Source of the DNA: Clostridia bacterium
GTDB lineage: Bacteria > Bacillota > Clostridia > Christensenellales > Aristaeellaceae
Reading direction: 5' to 3'
NCBI GenBank assembly: GCA_017431005.1
Contig: JAFRLY010000016.1
Coordinates: 1 to 64,000 of the forward strand
DNA: 64,000 nt
Part shown: positions 47,401-55,475 of the stretch, in pieces
Numbering within the stretch: the first letter of the stretch is position 1
How the letters are laid out: every line of letters starts with the position of its first letter
Program-made: the position numbers and the translations under genes
Notes under the pieces: model-generated
Databases searched by the model: none
Seen by the model: the letters and a program-made list of their open reading frames with translations, nothing else
What the model was told of the DNA's origin: nothing

Positions 47401-48129
47401 CAGCTCATCCGCAGCGGAGCCGACGCTGCCGCTTACGCGGACCTGCTCCAGCATGGCAATATCGTCCTTATCAGCGATTAATTTACCGTCCGTTCCGCTT
47501 TCCTGGGGCATCGCGGCATCCAGCGCATTGACGGCAAGCACAACCCTGTTGATCTCGTCAATCAGCTTTGTCTTGTTTTCCGATTTCTCCGCCTGCCACA
47601 GAATCGCTTCCGCCTTTGTGACAGCCTGCCGCCCCGCGGCAAGCAGCGTTTCCGCTAAACTGACGGATAAGCTGACCCCGGAATTCACGGGCTCGGGAAG
47701 CATCTGAGACGAATCCTGTAAACTGACTGTTTGGCCGTGAGCCTCTCCCGTCATGTCCGGATCCCGGACTTCAACCCCCGGCATCGCCTGATCTTCGGGC
47801 ACAGTAACGCGAAGAGCTCCGGTCCGGCTGTCATATATGGCAATCCCGCCCACAATCCCTCTTTCCGCAGTGGCTTTTCTGGTCCTGTCGTGGATCCACA
47901 TGTTATCTATGGTAGCCGGCATGACTGCCTGGTTTTTTTGAATGGAGAACCGGCTGTCCTTGATTGCGCGTGATAAGGCCTGCGGCATCCTGTTCGCAAT
48001 GTAGATCTCTGGTTCTTGACGACCGACGGGGTCCGGTTTGACAGGTTCCGGGCCTGCCAGAGCCATAGTTCCTGTGAGCATGCAGACTGCGGTCAGTATC
48101 GCTGTCAGCCGTTTCCATTTTCCGTTCAT
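44407..48129 (-). CDS. Large secreted protein with 91-residue Cys-rich tandem repeats
   Basis: Exported protein of 1240 aa with a signal peptide (MNGKWKRLTAILTAVCMLTGTMALAG). The N-terminal half (about 150-400) is Ala/Glu-rich and probably helical. The C-terminal half holds tandem repeats of 91 residues. Each contains GHDFGAWxGNTATCTEGGTETRTCQREGCxxTETxATEALGHNMTPH, then AAAATCTTNGNSAYWYCERCKQYFSDAEGKTT, with paired Cys-x-x-Cys motifs that may bind metal or form disulfides. A final beta domain (about 1090-1235) ends in SGMSPGG. It has no SPTG or LPXTG anchor, so it is released or held non-covalently. The ATG at 48129 has AGGAGG 6 nt upstream. I see no intrinsic terminator after it. The function is unknown; similar Cys repeats occur in other secreted clostridial proteins. 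Confidence 0.8.
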   Translation of the reverse strand: MNGKWKRLTAILTAVCMLTGTMALAGPEPVKPDPVGRQEPEIYIANRMPQALSRAIKDSRFSIQKNQAVMPATIDNMWIHDRTRKATAERGIVGGIAIYDSRTGALRVTVPEDQAMPGVEVRDPDMTGEAHGQTVSLQDSSQMLPEPVNSGVSLSVSLAETLLAAGRQAVTKAEAILWQAEKSENKTKLIDEINRVVLAVNALDAAMPQESGTDGKLIADKDDIAMLEQVRVSGSVGSAADELEKNGTGQSQEEQTVEKLRKEAQSLLNQADAAAGYAREAAGKLTNPSNIAILEGAIEQAEAMIREAREKLGNIENLTQDELAAFDQNTIAAAIGSLYTLADSLLNAEKAEPGEALPALEITDVMGAMGLSLTDVITFAANSGFTLNGLISFFRSRNITVSDLADLVNTLASEGYSIQDFIEAGVLTNEGAGAFVVNLVDKDYGIAAEFTSASGTTYQFCGAAILSNGAQIQLGNPMDHSDPTQQFGFVTMDGQGTQCFFSTIGSEKLGLFPGEMLVSRQIVIDGKVYWFDETGAYSLLGTLDEVDPNRTGIGKEFADADYPNGLPAEADQDTFPRENLVHSFRYTTLTKPSCTKKGLELIQCRTCSLQMRKEIPPTGHKWLEASYTWSEDKDGCMLCEARQVCANDAAHTLREKVKAAETENVPASCEAPGKITWQAAFTNGAFTAQKKSAEIPAIGHDYGEWSGNTATCTEGGTETRTCQREGCGKTETQATEALGHNMTPHAAAAATCTMDGNNEYWYCDQCKQYFGDAEGKTTIPESSRVIGMLGHDFGAWGGNTATCTEGGTETRICQREGCSATETRPTEALGHNMNPHAAAAATCTTNGNSAYWYCERCKQYFSDAEGKTTIPENSWVIGMLGHDFGAWGGNTATCTEGGTETRTCQREGCAETETRATEALGHNMTPHAAAAATCTTNGNSAYWYCERCKQYFSDAEGKTTVPENSWVISKLGHDFGAWSGNTATCTEGGTETRTCQREGCGVTETQATEALGHDLTPYEAVAATCTNNGNTAYWYCGRCRKYYKDAQAAEEYGTNGWVTSAPDNHDWQTPVWTWEGVEKAKAVFTCKRDSSHQTEVSTTTITLSSRTDPDIENNTAGKSVYSAAVTLNGQTYTGTKEVTFQFTPDIIFTTIYVIPEAGVTVKSAIENAVGYGDYPAEYNGDEVTGTYTVPTNSQTSQLTTDAAGTSFTVSLTFTPDKSNAFRQITKTFTIEVESGMSPGG
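44980..46050 (-). repeat. Four nearly identical 273-bp coding repeats
   Basis: Corresponding positions recur at 45208, 45481, 45754 and 46027, exactly 273 bp (91 codons) apart. Long stretches are identical between units, including in third codon positions, which points to recent duplication and likely copy-number change. Confidence 0.88.
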
Positions 48130-48237
48130 GCATAGCCTCCTGAGTCTGTTGTGTCTTTCCATGGATTTGTGTATGTTTCTGAAAGTTTTTCACGTTTTTC
48201 CTGAGAGGTATAAAAGCCAAATAATAAAGGAACAGGC

Positions 48238-48266
48238 TTGCCTCCGTGAAAAAACACTGCTATGAT
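48238..48266 (+). promoter_or_regulatory. Promoter of the YwaF-like gene
   Basis: TTGCCT (48238-48243), a 17-bp spacer and TATGAT (48261-48266), about 90 bp upstream of the gene and divergent from the repeat protein. Confidence 0.65.
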
Positions 48267-48355
48267 ACTTCCTGCCGGTTCTGGATTTATAACCCGGATA
48301 CATCGTCAAATTTCCATATCCTGTACACCGGCCGTGAGCTTAGGAGGATCGAAAT

Positions 48356-49129
48356 ATGTTTACAGGTAATCATCTGATCTGGCTTGGGATCTGCGCGCTG
48401 CTGACGTGCATCGGGCTTGCCCCGCTGATCCGGAGAAAGATTCCGCTGAACAAGGTACTGAGCGTTGGCTGCGTGCTCGCTGTATGCTCAGAGCTCGTCA
48501 AGATCTTCAGCATGGTGGAAATGCTTCCGGTGGCCGGCGGCGTCGGGAATTATCCCTACCTGAAGCTGCCGCATCTGCCGTTCCATCTCTGCTCCGTCCA
48601 GCTGATCCTCATCTGGTGCGCCAGGTTCATGAAGCCTTCCGCCCGGCGGGATATGCTGCTGGCCTTCATGTATCCGGCCTGCGCGGCGGGCGCCTTTTCC
48701 GCCCTCCTGATGCCGAACATTTTTGAAGGCCCTGTCACCATATCGCAGGCGTTTACGCATCCGCTGCCCTTTCAGTATTTCACCTGGCACAGCTATCTGC
48801 TGGCGCTCGGAATATTTATCCCGCTCTCCGGCGAGGTCCGGCTGACATTCCGCCACTGCCTGGGCTCCATGGGCTGCATCGCCTTGCTGGGCTTTGTGTC
48901 GATTTATGTCAATGCCCTTTGCACAGTACCGGTCGTGGATGCCGCGACCGGCCAGCTGACCGCGGTGCAGCGCGAAACCGCCAATTTCTTTTTCACGATG
49001 CAGACGCCGGTCGGGATCCCGCTGTACAGCAAATGGCAATGGCTGCTGTATTATCTAATCCTGCAGCTGGCTGCGTGGCTGGCGATTCTTCTGCTGTATC
49101 TGCCGTTCCTGCGGAAGAAGAAAACTTGA
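48356..49129 (+). CDS. TMEM164/YwaF-family integral membrane protein
   Basis: Membrane protein of 257 aa with about seven helices. The family signature is the helix LPHLPFHLCSVQLILIW (about 74-90), comparable to LPLHLC in YwaF/TMEM164 (TIGR02206) proteins. A second hallmark is QYFTWHSYLLALGIFI with its conserved His. The biochemical role of bacterial members is unknown. AGGAGG lies 8 nt upstream of the ATG. It is the only rightward gene in the 18-64 kb interval apart from the fragment at 33 kb. Confidence 0.85.
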   Translation: MFTGNHLIWLGICALLTCIGLAPLIRRKIPLNKVLSVGCVLAVCSELVKIFSMVEMLPVAGGVGNYPYLKLPHLPFHLCSVQLILIWCARFMKPSARRDMLLAFMYPACAAGAFSALLMPNIFEGPVTISQAFTHPLPFQYFTWHSYLLALGIFIPLSGEVRLTFRHCLGSMGCIALLGFVSIYVNALCTVPVVDAATGQLTAVQRETANFFFTMQTPVGIPLYSKWQWLLYYLILQLAAWLAILLLYLPFLRKKKT

Positions 49130-49175
49130 GCCCCGTTTCCGGGGCTCAGGCGCAGCCCCTGCGGGCTGCTTTTTT
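49128..49175. terminator. Paired hairpins serving both converging genes
   Basis: The rightward terminator is GCAGCCC (49152-49158) with GGGCTGC (49163-49169), followed by T6. The leftward one is GAGCCCC (49128-49134) with GGGGCTC (49141-49147), followed on the minus strand by AAGTTTTCTTCTT. Confidence 0.85.
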
Positions 49176-50290
49176 CAGACAGCCGCTTCGGAGCTGTGCT
49201 TCTTTTTTGTCTTTTCCCTGCCGGTTTCCGGAATCAGCGGCCGGACCTTGGCGTAGAATCCGTAGTACTGGTCCGGGAAGGTCGCGTAGAACAGCTTCTG
49301 CACCCGGTTGACCACATCCATGCCGCTGTCATAGTTGCGCCGGCTCAGCAGCGCCGCCGTGATGTTGGCGGAAAACTGCGTCACGACGTCCCCGCTCAGC
49401 AGGTTGTTCCGCAGAATCGCGTTCAGGCTCGCCATGGCGCCTTCCCGGCTCACGGAGTTCGGGCCGCTGACCGTAAAAATGCCCAGGAACATATTGTTCT
49501 GCGGCTGCTGCTGCATCATAACGTACATCCGGCGGAAGGCTTCATAATCGCAGAAGCACGGGCCTGCCTTTTTCCGCATCATTTCATTGTGCACCGCGTC
49601 CAGGCTGAAGTTGAACGCCCGGTCCTCGCTGATCAGCCCCTGATAAATCCGGTTGACACCGTCCGTCTCCGGATCCTCCGCCGGCTTCACGAACTGAAAG
49701 GGCTTCCGTCCCGCCTCGGCTTCCTGCTGCAGAATCCGCAGTTTTTCATCCATCGGATAGAATCTCAGCGCCTTGGAGCTGACCTGATAGGCTCTGTTAT
49801 ATTCTCCGTGCTTGTTCAGCAGGGACACAAACTTCGCCGTATACCACAGATACTGCTGGTTCCATTCCGGCTTCTCCCGGATTTCCCCTTCGTACAGCTT
49901 CTGCAGCTGATCCAGCATTTCCACGCTGGGCTTGGCCGCGAGCTTCTCCAGCAGGTCCGCCAGCTCCAGCGCGTCTACTGTAACATTTTCTCCGCAGACC
50001 CACTTATATCCGTCGTTGTCTGTCTGCAGGCAGTCGCCCAGGTCCGGATGGATTTCCTTCAGCAGTCCCCTTGTCCGGCTGACCAGGGTTTTGACGGAGC
50101 CCTTCTGGCTTTTGCAGTTCCGGCTCTGATTCAGATATTCAGACAGTTCTTCATTGGTTACGGATTCCCCGCGATGCACGATCAGCCAGCGTACCATCCG
50201 TACGCCGTGGGGACTGCGCAGCTCCAGCTTGTCCCAGATTGTTCCGTCCGCGTCAACCCTGAAGCCCTTCATCATCTGTACCCTGATCAT
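49175..50290 (-). CDS. SARP-like transcriptional regulator (winged helix plus BTAD)
   Basis: Protein of 371 aa. The N-terminal OmpR-type winged helix (about 1-100) contains SPHGVRMVRWLIVHRGESVTNEELSEYLNQ and KTLVSRTRGLLKEIHPDLGDCLQTDNDGYKW. An alpha-helical BTAD-like region (about 108-200) follows, with KLYEGEIREKPEWNQQYLWYTAKFVSLLNKHGEYNRAYQVSSKALRFYPMDEKL. The C-terminal 150 residues are not recognised. It has no phospho-acceptor domain. AGGAGG lies 9 nt before the ATG. It sits between the adhesin genes and the pilus cluster and is a candidate regulator of either (inference from position only). Confidence 0.8.
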   Translation of the reverse strand: MIRVQMMKGFRVDADGTIWDKLELRSPHGVRMVRWLIVHRGESVTNEELSEYLNQSRNCKSQKGSVKTLVSRTRGLLKEIHPDLGDCLQTDNDGYKWVCGENVTVDALELADLLEKLAAKPSVEMLDQLQKLYEGEIREKPEWNQQYLWYTAKFVSLLNKHGEYNRAYQVSSKALRFYPMDEKLRILQQEAEAGRKPFQFVKPAEDPETDGVNRIYQGLISEDRAFNFSLDAVHNEMMRKKAGPCFCDYEAFRRMYVMMQQQPQNNMFLGIFTVSGPNSVSREGAMASLNAILRNNLLSGDVVTQFSANITAALLSRRNYDSGMDVVNRVQKLFYATFPDQYYGFYAKVRPLIPETGREKTKKKHSSEAAV

Positions 50291-50390
50291 GCTCTTCTGC
50301 CTCCTGTGATTTATGGTATTACATGCATTCCTGTCTCTTTGAAAATCCTGTAACGTCCGGAAACGGTTTAAATTTCTTTGTTCCTTACTT

Positions 50391-50412
50391 TTGGGTTACA
50401 TGATGTCGTTAC
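50391..50412. promoter_or_regulatory. Direct TGTAAC repeats upstream of the SARP-like gene
   Basis: On the minus strand ATGTAACG and ATGTAACC stand 13 bp apart. ATGTAACC is the complement of the GGTTACAT element found before the three adhesins. The rest of 50291-50431 is AT-rich with only a weak TAATAC-type -10 near the gene. Confidence 0.4.
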
Positions 50413-50431
50413 ATACTCCGCAGATCGTTGC

Positions 50432-50514
50432 AAAAAAGGACGTGACCGCTGCGGTGCCTTTCCCCGAAAGGAGGGGAGAGTGTACAAAGGAAAGGCACCG
50501 GGCAGCAGCCCGTC
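50432..50514 (-). terminator. Terminator of the substrate-binding-protein transcript
   Basis: A long stem with a perfect 12-bp core (50452-50463 with 50489-50500) is extended imperfectly outward by CAGC/GCTG and CGTC/GACG pairs. T6 follows on the minus strand (50437-50432). Confidence 0.55.
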
Positions 50515-50622
50515 TTGTAAGCTGGCAAACCGCGTTTGTCTGCGGAACATGTGCGGCATCCGCCGGCTTAAAGCAAGCATCCCGTGTTCGGCAGCAGCAT
50601 CGTTTTGCTGTTCTGCCGCCGA

Positions 50623-52917
50623 TCAGTCGTCAATGGTTTCCGCTTCACCTTCGGTCCCGGTTTCTTCTTCCAGCACTTCGTCCGACAGTTCTGCGCCCAG
50701 GATGCCCTCGCTCCAGGTGGAAGCCTGGTCGACGGTGTAATCGTGCAGAGCGGAGATGTAGAAATCGAAATAAACGTTGGAGTAGATCGGGATCATCGGG
50801 AGGGTTTCATTGAACCGCTCCTCGAAGGCGATCCATTTCTTCATGTAGGACAGCAGATCCGAGGGCTCCGTCCGGCGCATATCCAGCGCAATCTTATACA
50901 GCTCCTCGTCTGCGTATCCGGTGTGTGCCCAGCTGATGCTCTCATCGCCCTGCACAAAGCTCCAGGCCGGATCAAAGATCAGCTCAAAGTTGGAAGCCAG
51001 GTAGAACATATCCGGTTCCCGTTCCGTGCCGTCCACCAGCACAGGGGTATTATTCTGCCGGTAATACCGGGCCAGCAGCTCGGCCATTTCCACAGGCTGC
51101 AGCGTCAGCCTGACGCCGATCTGTTCCAGATTGTCGACCCAGTAGCTCTGCAGGCAGTCCGCGATCTTGTTGCCTTCCGGATACACCAGCAGCAGATCCA
51201 GCACCTGGCCGTCCTTTTCCCGCAGGCCTTCCTCGTTCAGCTTCCAGCCTTCCGCCTCCAGCATGGACGCGGCGCGTTCAGGCTCCGCCTGATACTTTGT
51301 CAGCTTAACGAGGCTCAGCTCTTCCCACTGTTTGATCGTTTCATCATAGGCATCCTGGTCAGCCTTTGCGGCGCCTGCTTCCGGCTCTTCAACCGGATAA
51401 GCCATCGTGCCGTCCACGATCCTGGACATCCACTGGCCGATTCCGTACCAGCTGTCAACCGTGAGGCCGAAGCCGCCGGTATAGTCCCGTGTGATGGCAT
51501 CCCGGTCCATGCACCAGGCCAGAGCCTGACGCACCGCCTGGCTGTCCATGCCGGGCCGCTCGCAGCGGAAGCTGACGAAGCTCAGGCCAGTCCGGGGATA
51601 GTTGCTCATCTGGAAGGTCTCGTTCGTCTTCCAGGTCTCGCCGTCGCGCTCAAACTCTCCGTTCTGCATCAGCTGAAGCAGCCTGGCGACTGTGTCCGCC
51701 CGGGTGACCTTGTTGACCAGCTGGATCTTGCCGGTGGCCAGGTCCTCCACAACGTGTTCGTTGTCGGTCAGGGTATAGGTGATTGACGGAATCTTCGGCA
51801 GCCTTCCCTGCTGGTCTCCCTTGTACAGGGGGTTGATCTCAAACTCCGCTGTTGTACCGTCAAAGCTCACCATGCGGTAGGCTCCGGAGGTTACGCTCGG
51901 ATGATACATATAGCCGGTTTCCGGATTGAAAACCGTTTCCATCAGCAGCTCCTTGCTGAATACAGGAGCGGCTGCCGCCATGTCAGCGTTGGCCAGGTAA
52001 ACGCCTTCTCCGTCGTCCTTCACCGTCACGCCGGGAGCGATGACGTGTATCGGATAGGGAGAGCAGTTCAGCAGACCGACCTCATAAATCATCGGGCGCC
52101 ATTCGTGATTGATCGTGATCATCAGCTGATTGTCGCTCATCACGCTGACGCCGGGCAGCGTCGCGTGGCTGCCGTCAGCAAAGGTCCGTACACCGCCTTC
52201 ATAGGTCCAGTCCTGGATCACGCCGTCAGCATCCAGATGAATGGCGTTCTGCGCGTTCCTCGCGGGGCAGAGCTCGCCGACCGCGTTCAGGGTGAAGGTG
52301 CGGCTGTTTTTCAGCAGCTCGGAAACCTCAGCCAGCTCAGCGCCGTCCGCGGGGCGTCCCATCAGGACCTTTTCCCGGACCTTGCCGTCCGCGCCTGTCA
52401 CGAATTCCGTGTACTGCACAGGCAGGGACCTCTGCTCATAATCCGCGTATCCCTGGAGATAGTCTCTCCGGTCCGTTTCAATACCCATTTCCATGTGCCG
52501 CATCTGAATCTGCAGCAGGATGGAGAAGGCATAGTCCCGGGCGGTAATGCGCGTACCGTCGGAATAAACCAGATCGTTATGCAGCGTCAGCAGGTAGCTC
52601 CGGTCTCCGGCCTCGTCCTCCTGCACGGTGACCCCGCTGACCACGGTGGGATCAATGTCGAACATCCCGATTCCGCCGTACCAGTCCACCAGATTATAGC
52701 CATGGATCAGGTAACGTACGTCGATATCGCTGGTGGCGTTACCGTACATCTCAGAGAAAATGTTGCCGGTCATCCGGGTCATGCTGGCCACCGTCAGATG
52801 CTCCAGGCTGTGAGCGGCCTCAACGGTGTTCTCCTGTTCCGGGGCCGTCTCGGCAGCGGCAAAGCTGAAGAGCATGATTGCTGCCAGGATCCAGGCGATT
52901 CCATTCCGAATTTTCAT
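50623..52917 (-). CDS. ABC-type oligopeptide-like substrate-binding protein (SBP_bac_5)
   Basis: Exported protein of 764 aa with a signal peptide (MKIRNGIAWILAAIMLFSFAAAE). Family-5 solute-binding features are DIDVRYLIHGYNLVDWYGG, the YSDGTRITARDYAFSILLQIQ loop (compare F-SDG-P-TA-DV), KTNETFQMSNYPRTGLSFVSFRCERPGMDSQAVRQALAWCMDRDAI, and a C-terminal ligand-domain segment. There is no lipobox Cys and no permease or ATPase gene nearby. It follows the sortase, separated by a long hairpin. The ATG at 52917 is preceded by GAGGGAAG; the longer frame to 53055 crosses that hairpin. It probably binds peptides or serves as a surface sensor; a pilus-related role would be guesswork. Confidence 0.85.
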   Translation of the reverse strand: MKIRNGIAWILAAIMLFSFAAAETAPEQENTVEAAHSLEHLTVASMTRMTGNIFSEMYGNATSDIDVRYLIHGYNLVDWYGGIGMFDIDPTVVSGVTVQEDEAGDRSYLLTLHNDLVYSDGTRITARDYAFSILLQIQMRHMEMGIETDRRDYLQGYADYEQRSLPVQYTEFVTGADGKVREKVLMGRPADGAELAEVSELLKNSRTFTLNAVGELCPARNAQNAIHLDADGVIQDWTYEGGVRTFADGSHATLPGVSVMSDNQLMITINHEWRPMIYEVGLLNCSPYPIHVIAPGVTVKDDGEGVYLANADMAAAAPVFSKELLMETVFNPETGYMYHPSVTSGAYRMVSFDGTTAEFEINPLYKGDQQGRLPKIPSITYTLTDNEHVVEDLATGKIQLVNKVTRADTVARLLQLMQNGEFERDGETWKTNETFQMSNYPRTGLSFVSFRCERPGMDSQAVRQALAWCMDRDAITRDYTGGFGLTVDSWYGIGQWMSRIVDGTMAYPVEEPEAGAAKADQDAYDETIKQWEELSLVKLTKYQAEPERAASMLEAEGWKLNEEGLREKDGQVLDLLLVYPEGNKIADCLQSYWVDNLEQIGVRLTLQPVEMAELLARYYRQNNTPVLVDGTEREPDMFYLASNFELIFDPAWSFVQGDESISWAHTGYADEELYKIALDMRRTEPSDLLSYMKKWIAFEERFNETLPMIPIYSNVYFDFYISALHDYTVDQASTWSEGILGAELSDEVLEEETGTEGEAETIDD

Positions 52918-52936
52918 CTTCGTTCTTCCCTCTTTC

Positions 52937-53027
52937 AAAAAACTCTGCTGCAGCTCCGCCGAATGTTTCTGAGCCTGCCGGTGCCCGGCGGGGCTGTGAA
53001 GGATATCGAGAGAGACTACAGCAGAGT
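52937..53027 (-). terminator. Long-armed terminator or attenuator after the sortase gene
   Basis: ACTCTGCTG (53027-53019 on the minus strand) pairs perfectly with CAGCAGAGT (52950-52942) across a 68-nt insert that holds its own GC hairpin. T5 follows (52941-52937). It lies between the sortase and the substrate-binding protein. Confidence 0.5.
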
Positions 53028-53042
53028 CCATCCGTTCAGTAA

Positions 53043-54449
53043 TTATTCGTAGCAATCGCCCAGCACGACGTAGGCGCCGTTCAGACCCAAAGGCGTGTTG
53101 TAATCGTCAATGATGTTCCAGTTGGTGCCTCTCGCTCCGGCCCTGCCCGTGTTGATAGTCAGCTTGCCGTTGACGAAGGTGACAATGTAATTGCCCTGGA
53201 GCGCGTCACCCATGACGTAGATCGTGTAGGTGCCGCGGGTTTCGCCGGCTTCACGTACCAGCTTGTAGTTCACGTAGTCGTTGCCGATCAGGCCGTTCAC
53301 GATCGCGGTAAGCTCAGGATCCTTAGCGCCGGTCATCTTCTGCAGGTCTCTGGCTGTCACGGTGACAGGCTTCGGATTTACCTTCAGGATGATTTCCTTT
53401 TCAACTGTACCGTTCGTTTCTGTCTCCGCCCGGACGATAACTTTGATCTCGCCGACATTCTTGATCGTGGGAATCTTATCCGTCCAGGTCTTTCCGCCGT
53501 CGATACTGTAGGTGATCTTTGCGTCCGGAATGCTGCACTCAATATGCGGCTCGTGATCTTTTCCGTCATAGACGCCTTCGTAACCGGTTGTGCCTTCCAG
53601 GGTAACCAGGCTGCGCTTGGTCATCTTACCGAAGACGACCAGACGGCCGTTGGTTTCAGCGCTGGCGCAGGTGGAAAGTGCCAGGATCTTATCTGCGGTA
53701 GCCGCCAGTTCAGGATCATAGTGCAGCACCACCGTGCCAACGCCAACACCATCCAGGCCGCCGCTGGCCAGGAAAGCTTTCACTTCTGCCGCGCGGTCTC
53801 CCACGTTATAAATGTTGTTTTCGTAAGCATCCGTTGTGGCCACAGCAAAGAATTTCACGTCATACGCGCCGGTCTTTGTGACCACAATGGCATCCCGGTG
53901 CGCGTTGTAGTAGGTCACATCCCGGAAGCTGTCCAGCCGGCCGAACATCGCGCCGTTATCCATATGATGGCCGTAGATCAGGTTATAGCTGTCAGAGAAG
54001 TCTCCGCTGTTCTCTGCCGCCAGATAGATTGCGCCGGTCAGGGAGCTTTGCTTATAGATGTCATGCCAGGCATAGTAGAGGTCATCCGGACCCTGCAGCA
54101 CCGGATAGTCGATGCTGGTATCATAGACCGTCAGCCAGGCTCTGTAGTCCTCATTGATGCCGCTCAGGCCGTCCGCATTCAGCGGTGTTTCGTAATCTTC
54201 AATGAGTTCCGGTTTGTACTGCAGCAGATCCCAGGCGCTGGTATAGGCCTTATACTCTGTATTGAAGGTATCCGCAATTACGTAGCCGGAATAGATCACC
54301 AGCACAGCCGCCAGCAGACCGGAAGCCAGGGAAACCACGCTGTTACCGGCTGCCAGTACTGTCTTCAGCACGGCTTCCACCACGGTTTTTTTCGCGGCCT
54401 CATGCGCCACCGGATTCATAAGCTCGTCCGGTAAAATTCTTTTTGCCAT
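53043..54449 (-). CDS. Class-B-like pilus sortase with C-terminal Ig/MBG-type extension
   Basis: Membrane transpeptidase of 468 aa. TM helix at about 36-58. The sortase domain (about 85-277) has DTSIDYPVLQGPDDLYY...LTGAIYLAAENSGDFSDSYNLIYGHHMDNGAMFG, with catalytic His161 or 162, Cys261 in LALSTC, and Arg269 in NGRLVVFGK. This is the SrtB arrangement, also used by the pilus polymerase SrtC1 of streptococcal FCT loci. After the catalytic domain come about 190 extra residues with two Ig-like modules: YEGVYDGKDHEPHI...YSIDGGKTWTD, and an MBG-like PVTVTARDLQKMTGAKDPELTAIVNGL...YIVTFVNGKLTI. Such an extension is unusual for a sortase. AAGGAG precedes the ATG, 12 bp after the SipA-like gene. I infer that it polymerises and anchors the SPTG proteins. 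Confidence 0.92.
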   Translation of the reverse strand: MAKRILPDELMNPVAHEAAKKTVVEAVLKTVLAAGNSVVSLASGLLAAVLVIYSGYVIADTFNTEYKAYTSAWDLLQYKPELIEDYETPLNADGLSGINEDYRAWLTVYDTSIDYPVLQGPDDLYYAWHDIYKQSSLTGAIYLAAENSGDFSDSYNLIYGHHMDNGAMFGRLDSFRDVTYYNAHRDAIVVTKTGAYDVKFFAVATTDAYENNIYNVGDRAAEVKAFLASGGLDGVGVGTVVLHYDPELAATADKILALSTCASAETNGRLVVFGKMTKRSLVTLEGTTGYEGVYDGKDHEPHIECSIPDAKITYSIDGGKTWTDKIPTIKNVGEIKVIVRAETETNGTVEKEIILKVNPKPVTVTARDLQKMTGAKDPELTAIVNGLIGNDYVNYKLVREAGETRGTYTIYVMGDALQGNYIVTFVNGKLTINTGRAGARGTNWNIIDDYNTPLGLNGAYVVLGDCYE

Positions 54450-54461
54450 CTGTCTTACTCC

Positions 54462-55475
54462 TTACAGATTGTTCCTTCGGGCAATTGTGATGACCGTGCC
54501 CAGAATTTCCTCCTGCTTCACCGGGCCGAAGAACCGGCTGTCAGCGCCGCCGTTTCTGTGATCCGCCAGTACGAAGCATTCTCCGGCCTTCAGCGTCAGA
54601 GGATATTCAGTAAAGCCTACGTACATCGTCGTTGGGGAGAAAATGTTGCTTTCAATCATCGAGTTTCCGTTAATGATGAGAGAACCGTTTTCTGTTATTT
54701 CAACGGTATCACCGGCCGTTGCAACAACCCGGCATACAAAGGTCTGAGTGCCGGCCTTGCCTCTCAGGCCAAGCTTTACAGATGCATTGTAGAGGAGGCG
54801 GAAAAACTTTTCCTTCAGCCCTTCTCCCTCAACCGCCTGAGCCGGTGGAATATCCGGAACCTTCTGCTCATTTGATACCGCAGAGACTGAAGTGTTTATT
54901 TCGCCGTCTTCATTCATCTGCGCTGCTTGTTCCTCTGCCTGTTCAGCGTCATATTCCTGTAACGAAATTGCCTCTCTTTGCAGCACGATGATGTCCTGAG
55001 CCCGGACGTCTTTATCCAGCCTGTAGAAAACCAACAGGTCGCCGCTGTCAATCCGGGGATACATATCGTCGTTCGGCATGTTCATGACACCGATGATCTG
55101 ATAGAACAGGATGTATACCACAGCGATCAGGAGCAGCGTACGGATCAGCAGGTTTCGGAACCCCCGAAGCAGTCTTTTTTTCTTCCTGGCTTTCAGTGCG
55201 GCTTCCTTCGCTGCTGCTTCCTTGCTTGCCTCCCGCCGCTGGCGTTCTTCCTCTGCAAGCTTCTGTTTTTCCGCTTCCCTGCGCCGATTCTCTTCCTCCT
55301 GTCGTTGGGCTTCTGTCAGCTGCGGCTGCAGCAGCTCCGCGATCTGTTTTGCGAACTGCTGCACCTGCTCCGGTGATTGGCCGGTCGAGGTGTTATTTAC
55401 GGATACTTCAGCATCAGGTATGCTTTGCTCTGTCTGTGCGGAGACCTTCTGCTGCATATTGTTGTCTTCTGTCAT
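54462..55475 (-). CDS. SipA-like inactive signal peptidase (pilus assembly factor)
   Basis: Membrane protein of 337 aa with the S26 signal peptidase I fold but without its catalytic pair. The N-terminal 105 residues are cytoplasmic and Glu/Lys/Arg/Ala-rich, probably coiled coil (EAQRQEEENRRREAEKQKLAEEE). TM helix at about 106-129. Box B reads PNDDMYPRIDSGD, so the Ser nucleophile position (before Met138) is Asp137. Box D reads FVCRVVATAGDTV, so the general-base Lys is Cys248. Box E (LADHRNGGADSRFFGPV) is intact. Streptococcal SipA from FCT pilus loci likewise lacks both residues and is needed for pilus polymerisation. Position between the pilins and the sortase fits that role. The ATG at 55475 with AAAGGA is preferred to 55514. 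Confidence 0.88.
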   Translation of the reverse strand: MTEDNNMQQKVSAQTEQSIPDAEVSVNNTSTGQSPEQVQQFAKQIAELLQPQLTEAQRQEEENRRREAEKQKLAEEERQRREASKEAAAKEAALKARKKKRLLRGFRNLLIRTLLLIAVVYILFYQIIGVMNMPNDDMYPRIDSGDLLVFYRLDKDVRAQDIIVLQREAISLQEYDAEQAEEQAAQMNEDGEINTSVSAVSNEQKVPDIPPAQAVEGEGLKEKFFRLLYNASVKLGLRGKAGTQTFVCRVVATAGDTVEITENGSLIINGNSMIESNIFSPTTMYVGFTEYPLTLKAGECFVLADHRNGGADSRFFGPVKQEEILGTVITIARRNNL

